A program made the position numbers and the translations under genes. The notes beneath the pieces are model-generated. The model had not been told where the DNA came from. It saw only the letters and a program-made list of their open reading frames with translations, and ran no database searches. DNA of 8,178 nucleotides. Origin: an uncultured Eubacteriales bacterium (GTDB lineage: Bacteria > Bacillota > Clostridia > Oscillospirales > Oscillospiraceae). Position 1 is the first letter of the stretch; each line of letters opens with the position of its first letter. Location: contig URST01000085.1 in the NCBI GenBank assembly GCA_900550585.1, positions 1-8,178 of the forward strand, written 5' to 3'. Below, piece after piece: positions 5,635-8,178 of the stretch.

Positions 5635-6926
5635 ACCGCCGCCCCCTTTCTCACCTGCCTGCGCAGGAAGCACACCGGCACCGCCAGCAGCATCAGCACC
5701 ACCGCCGATGCCAGAAATATCTCCGCCGTGGGCACCTGCTTCACCACGCCCAGCTCCTCATAGGTCATGCCCGTGGCCCCGATGACGGCCACGCCGATAT
5801 ACGGCCCCGTCACCATGGGCAGCAGCACCTGAAACAGGATGCGGATGCCCTGGAACAGACCGGCCTTGCCCTCCGGCGTATAGTCCCGGATCAGCCCGTT
5901 GCAGCAGGCGGAGACCACCATGCCGCCGCCCAGCATGACGATGCCGGCGCACAGCACGAACCACTGGCCCCGCGCGAAGTACATCAGCACCAGTCCCGCA
6001 ATGCCCACACCGGCGGCGGGCAGCAGGCACCGCAGCTTGCCCAGCCGGTCGATGGGCCGTCCCATCAGCACCGATGCCGCCGAGCTGACGATCAGCACCC
6101 CCGCCAGCAGGAATGTGTAGTCCGTGATGCCCAAAAACCGCTGGATGTAGATGATGAGGTACGGCATGTACACCTGCTGGCTCATGCAGTACACCCCCAG
6201 ACACGCCAGCGCCAGATACAGCGCCGGGTGTCCCTTGATCACCGACGGCCGCAGGCCGTACAGGATGTTGGAGAAATACGTCCCCTGCCCCCGCTCCAGC
6301 GGCGGCTCCTTGATGAGGAAGCAGCCCAGCACGCCGCCCAGCAGCGTCAGACCGCCCACGATGTAAAAGAAAGTGCTCCACTGTCCCTTCTGGGTCAGGC
6401 CGTCCAGCGCGCCGAACACCACCAGCATGGCCGCCAGCGGCATCACCGCCAGCACCGTCTCCACCCGGCCCCGGTTCTCCGGCACGGTGACATCCGTCAC
6501 CCACGCATTGAACGCCGCGTCGTTGGCGGTGGAGCCGAAAAACGTCATCACGCAGTCCAGTATCACCACCAGCACCGCCGTGGCGTGGGCCGCCTGTGCC
6601 GCCGCCACGTCCCAGCTGACGACGGGCACCCGCACCAGTCCAAAGGCCGCGATGCTGACGCCCCACAGTAGATAGCCCGCCACGATGAAGGCCTTCCGCC
6701 GCCCCAGCCTATCGCTGAGCGCCCCCATCACCAGTGTGGTGACGGTGGCCGTCACGGCGCTCCACGCCACCATAGCCGCGATCATGGCCGGGTCGCCGGA
6801 GATGGTGTTGTACAGGAACACGTTGAAGTACATATTCTCGATGACCCAGGCGATCTGGCCGAACAGGCCGAACACCAGCAGCGCCGCCCATGTCCGCCCG
6901 CCCAGGGCAAAGGGTCTTTTCGTCAT
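5631..6926 (-). CDS. MFS transporter, probably for glycosides or oligosaccharides
   Basis: This is a 431-residue major facilitator protein with about 12 hydrophobic segments. The motif A between helices 2 and 3 reads GALSDRLGRRK (68-78), with a second copy, GRPIDRLGK (289-297), in the C-terminal half. Other landmarks are the charged loop TDVTVPENRGRVE (144-156) and RDYTPEGKAGLFQGIRI (347-363). The opening FGQIAWVIENMYFNVFLYN recalls sucrose/SLC45-like or related sugar transporters, but the substrate is not readable. The ATG at 6926 has GGAGGAG upstream, inside the end of the preceding gene, whose stop codon is one base away. The 3' end overlaps the family 2 hydrolase start by four bases. The coupling suggests that the transporter imports what the hydrolase cleaves, which fits the hydrolase lacking a signal peptide. 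Solute/cation symport is inferred from the family. Confidence 0.9.
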   Translation of the reverse strand: MTKRPFALGGRTWAALLVFGLFGQIAWVIENMYFNVFLYNTISGDPAMIAAMVAWSAVTATVTTLVMGALSDRLGRRKAFIVAGYLLWGVSIAAFGLVRVPVVSWDVAAAQAAHATAVLVVILDCVMTFFGSTANDAAFNAWVTDVTVPENRGRVETVLAVMPLAAMLVVFGALDGLTQKGQWSTFFYIVGGLTLLGGVLGCFLIKEPPLERGQGTYFSNILYGLRPSVIKGHPALYLALACLGVYCMSQQVYMPYLIIYIQRFLGITDYTFLLAGVLIVSSAASVLMGRPIDRLGKLRCLLPAAGVGIAGLVLMYFARGQWFVLCAGIVMLGGGMVVSACCNGLIRDYTPEGKAGLFQGIRILFQVLLPMVTGPYIGVAVIGATGMTYEELGVVKQVPTAEIFLASAVVLMLLAVPVCFLRRQVRKGAAV

Positions 6927-6927
6927 G

Positions 6928-7653
6928 TCACCGCTCCTCCTTCGTCAGGTCCCAACCGTACAGCGGGTAGCGCTGCACCGCGCCGAACAGCTTCTTCTTC
7001 AGGTCGGGGTACCGCCCCTCCAGCCCGGCGATCAGCTCCTTCACCTCCTGCCGGCGGCTGTGCCCGTCCATGGGGCAGGTGTTCTTCACCACCGGCAGCG
7101 CCATCCGCGCCGCCATGCGCCGGATGTCCTCCTCCTTGCAGTACAGCAGGGGCCGGATCTGGGTGATGCCCGTTCTGTCCAGATACGTCACCGGCTGGAA
7201 GCAGCCGATGCGCCCCTCGAACAGCAGGTTCATCAGCAGCGTCTCCACCGCATCGTCGTAGTGGTGGCCCAGCGCGATCTTATGGATGCCCCGCTCCGTC
7301 AGCGCCGTGTGCAGGCTGCCCCGCCGCAGCTTGGCGCACAGAGAGCAGGGATTCTTCTCCTGCCGCTCCCGGAACACGATGTCGTACACCGGCACCGCGA
7401 TGCGGATGTAGGGCACCTCCAGCTTTTGGCAGTAGTCCGCCACCGGCTGGAAGTCCATGTCCGGCATCCCCGTCTCCAGCGTGATGGCCTGCACCCGGAA
7501 CGGCTTGGGGTAAAACGCCCGCAGCCGCGCCAGCGCCGTCAGCGTCAGCAGGCTGTCCTTGCCGCCGGACACACCGACAGCCACCGTCTCCCCCGCCTCG
7601 ATCATGTTGTAGTCCTCCACACAGCGCCGGACAAGCCCCAGAATATGCTGCAT
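6928..7653 (-). CDS. TtcA-family tRNA thiolation enzyme (PP-loop ATPase)
   Basis: This 241-residue protein is an N-type ATP pyrophosphatase that activates a tRNA base for sulfur transfer. The PP-loop is VSGGKDS (28-34). CSLC (Cys103, Cys106) and a third Cys193 (KNTCPMDG) match the three cysteines that hold the Fe-S cluster in E. coli TtcA, which makes 2-thiocytidine 32. LGHHYDDAVETLLMNLL (128-144) and RPLLYCKEEDI (167-177) are typical of the family. The zinc fingers of TtuA-type enzymes and the extra C-terminal domains of TilS are missing. At 241 residues it is shorter than E. coli TtcA (about 310), and the modification made by such short clostridial homologues is not known to me, so I give no gene symbol. 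The ATG at 7653 has GGGGAGGG upstream; an in-frame ATG at 7716 has no site. It is first in an operon with the transporter and hydrolase. Confidence 0.88.
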   Translation of the reverse strand: MQHILGLVRRCVEDYNMIEAGETVAVGVSGGKDSLLTLTALARLRAFYPKPFRVQAITLETGMPDMDFQPVADYCQKLEVPYIRIAVPVYDIVFRERQEKNPCSLCAKLRRGSLHTALTERGIHKIALGHHYDDAVETLLMNLLFEGRIGCFQPVTYLDRTGITQIRPLLYCKEEDIRRMAARMALPVVKNTCPMDGHSRRQEVKELIAGLEGRYPDLKKKLFGAVQRYPLYGWDLTKEER

Positions 7654-7684
7654 ACGGCGTCCCTCCCCGTAAAAATCGAATTTG

Positions 7685-7730
7685 CGTTTTGAGAAAACGA
7701 GAGAAAACGGGAGCATTCAAGAGAAAACAT
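7685..7730 (-). repeat. Phased decamer repeats and inverted repeat upstream of the ttcA-like gene
   Basis: On the plus strand, GAGAAAAC occurs at 7691, 7701 and 7721, spaced by exact multiples of 10 bp. The intervening decamer at 7711 keeps only GAG and the final C-like pattern (GAGCATTC). The first copy also forms the inverted repeat CGTTTT-GAG-AAAACG (7685-7699). The tract lies 32 to 77 bases upstream of the ATG at 7653, where the operon's promoter or operator should be. I cannot pick a convincing -35/-10 pair for the minus strand. It is probably a cooperative protein-binding site; the regulator is unknown. Confidence 0.6.
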
Positions 7731-7738
7731 CAGATGTT
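7726..7738. promoter_or_regulatory. Perfect 13-bp palindrome, candidate operator
   Basis: AACATC-A-GATGTT is a perfect inverted repeat with six-base arms around a central A. It overlaps the last GAGAAAAC decamer by five bases and sits 22 bases upstream of the rplM -35 box. It could therefore bind a dimeric regulator of either divergent transcript. No regulator gene is adjacent, and I do not recognise the site. Confidence 0.5.
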
Positions 7739-7760
7739 CCTGCCGTAAATCAAATCGCAG

Positions 7761-7789
7761 TTGACATTCCCGCCGCGCTGTGCTATAAA
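7761..7789 (+). promoter_or_regulatory. Strong sigma-A promoter of rplM
   Basis: TTGACA (7761-7766) is a perfect -35 box. The spacer is the ideal 17 bases, and TATAAA (7784-7789) matches the -10 at five of six positions. A TG one base before the -10 (7781-7782) adds an extended -10 element. The predicted start is near 7796-7797, giving an rplM leader of about 90 bases. This is the expected strength for a ribosomal protein operon. Confidence 0.93.
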
Positions 7790-7796
7790 TATCCTT

Positions 7797-7872
7797 GCGC
7801 GTTCAGTGCGCTTTCTCTGTCCCGATTTTAGCAAGGGCACACGGAAATGTAAAGCATACATTATAATAAATT
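7797..7872 (+). promoter_or_regulatory. Structured rplM leader, candidate L13 autoregulatory element
   Basis: The untranslated leader can form GCGC-(7-base loop)-GCGC at 7797-7811. It can also form TGTCCC / GGG-C-ACA at 7818-7823 and 7835-7841, a six-pair stem with one bulged C and an 11-base loop. AT-rich single-stranded sequence follows up to the GGAGGA ribosome site (7873-7878). Firmicute rplM-rpsI messages commonly carry an L13 leader motif in this position, thought to be bound by L13. Position and folding support this; I could not match the family consensus. Confidence 0.45.
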
Positions 7873-7886
7873 GGAGGAAGAAAACC

Positions 7887-8178
7887 ATGTCCACTTTCAT
7901 GGCAAACAAGGCCAACATCGAGCGCAAGTGGTACGTCGTTGACGCCGCCGGCAAGCCCCTGGGCAAGACCGCCGTCATCGTGGCCGACCTGCTGCGCGGT
8001 AAGGGCAAAGTCACCTATACCCCCCATGCCGACTGCGGCGACAACGTCATCGTCATCAACGCCGGCAAGGCCGTCCTGACCGGCAACAAGATGGAGCAGA
8101 AGTACTATCGCACCCACTCCGGCTGGGTGGGCGGTCTGAAGGAGACCAAGTACCGCATCCTGATGCAGGACAAGCCCG
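7887..8178 (+). CDS. rplM: 50S ribosomal protein L13, 3' end outside the window
   Basis: L13 is an early-assembly protein of the large ribosomal subunit that binds 23S rRNA. The 97 residues present carry the family landmarks ERKWYVVDAAGKPLGK (12-27), LLRGKGKVTYTPHADCGDNVIVINA (35-59, seen as RGKGK, YTPHADCGD and VIVINA), LTGNKMEQKYYRTHSGWVGGLK and the start of the C-terminal part. About 45 residues should lie beyond 8178. The ATG at 7887 has GGAGGA eight bases upstream. In the family, rpsI (S9) usually follows. The gene has a strong sigma-A promoter and a structured leader, consistent with growth-linked expression and possible feedback by its own product. The codons favour C- and G-ending forms, as in the neighbouring genes. 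Confidence 0.97.
   Translation, partial: MSTFMANKANIERKWYVVDAAGKPLGKTAVIVADLLRGKGKVTYTPHADCGDNVIVINAGKAVLTGNKMEQKYYRTHSGWVGGLKETKYRILMQDKP

Noticed and set aside
3898..5673. The hydrolase as a beta-glucuronidase or LacZ-type beta-galactosidase
   Set aside because: No NxK glucuronidase motif was found and no LacZ C-terminal domains are present. The protein is short, so only the family can be stated.
4627..5763. Plus-strand open frame of about 378 codons opposite the family 2 hydrolase
   Set aside because: It is an antisense shadow of a well-supported enzyme, with no ribosome site or domain pattern.
6928..7653. The PP-loop protein as TilS (tRNA-Ile lysidine synthetase) or TtuA
   Set aside because: It has CxxC plus a third Cys like TtcA, lacks the TilS C-terminal domains and lacks the TtuA zinc fingers.
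6685..7692. Plus-strand open frame of about 335 codons opposite the transporter and TtcA-like genes
   Set aside because: It spans two real genes in antisense and has His/Leu/Gln-rich composition with no family features.
7691..7730. GAGAAAAC decamers as a small CRISPR array
   Set aside because: The units are only 10 bases, contiguous and without spacers. They fit a protein-binding tract, not CRISPR.
7730..8117. Minus-strand frames overlapping rplM and its promoter
   Set aside because: They are antisense to an unmistakable L13 gene and its sigma-A promoter.

Overview
The window is a GC-rich piece of chromosome from a spore-forming Clostridia. An Oscillospiraceae-type gut Firmicute (Flavonifractor/Oscillibacter-like) fits best. 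The evidence is a SpoIID engulfment enzyme, a BofA/YaaL pair, strong AGGAGG-type ribosome binding sites and an L13 gene with a textbook vegetative promoter, all at high GC. The genus is an inference. Genes fill almost all of the window and no gene-free stretch exceeds 300 bases. The largest gap (7654-7886) is packed with regulatory sequence.

Layout, left to right. (1) 1-1559, minus strand: a two-component pair, with an OmpR/PhoB-type response regulator followed by a membrane histidine kinase cut by the window edge. Their promoter (1596-1637) carries three hexamers spaced exactly 11 bp apart, a layout expected for this regulator family and suggestive of autoregulation. (2) 1656-3890: a sporulation and translation block. 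spoIID (minus) has a sigma-E-like promoter squeezed between its start codon and the terminator of the upstream gene tadA (minus). tadA is divergent from a yaaL(DUF2508)-bofA pair (plus), which has its own sigma-E-like promoter. spoIID acts in engulfment and bofA in the later sigma-K checkpoint, so both would be switched on in the mother cell. (3) 3898-7653, minus strand: a tightly coupled operon of a TtcA-like tRNA thiolation enzyme, an MFS transporter and a cytoplasmic family 2 glycoside hydrolase. The transporter and hydrolase form a plausible glycoside import-and-cleavage unit; the tRNA enzyme is an odd partner. (4) 7654-7886: a divergent control region with phased GAGAAAAC decamers, a perfect 13-bp palindrome, a near-consensus sigma-A promoter and a structured leader. 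(5) 7887 to the edge, plus strand: rplM (L13), cut at the 3' end.

I see no phage, insertion sequence, CRISPR array, defence locus or other clearly new system. All complete genes belong to recognisable families. The most interesting material is regulatory: the two sigma-E-like promoters, the 11-bp-phased repeats before the response regulator, and the repeat/palindrome cluster between ttcA and rplM.
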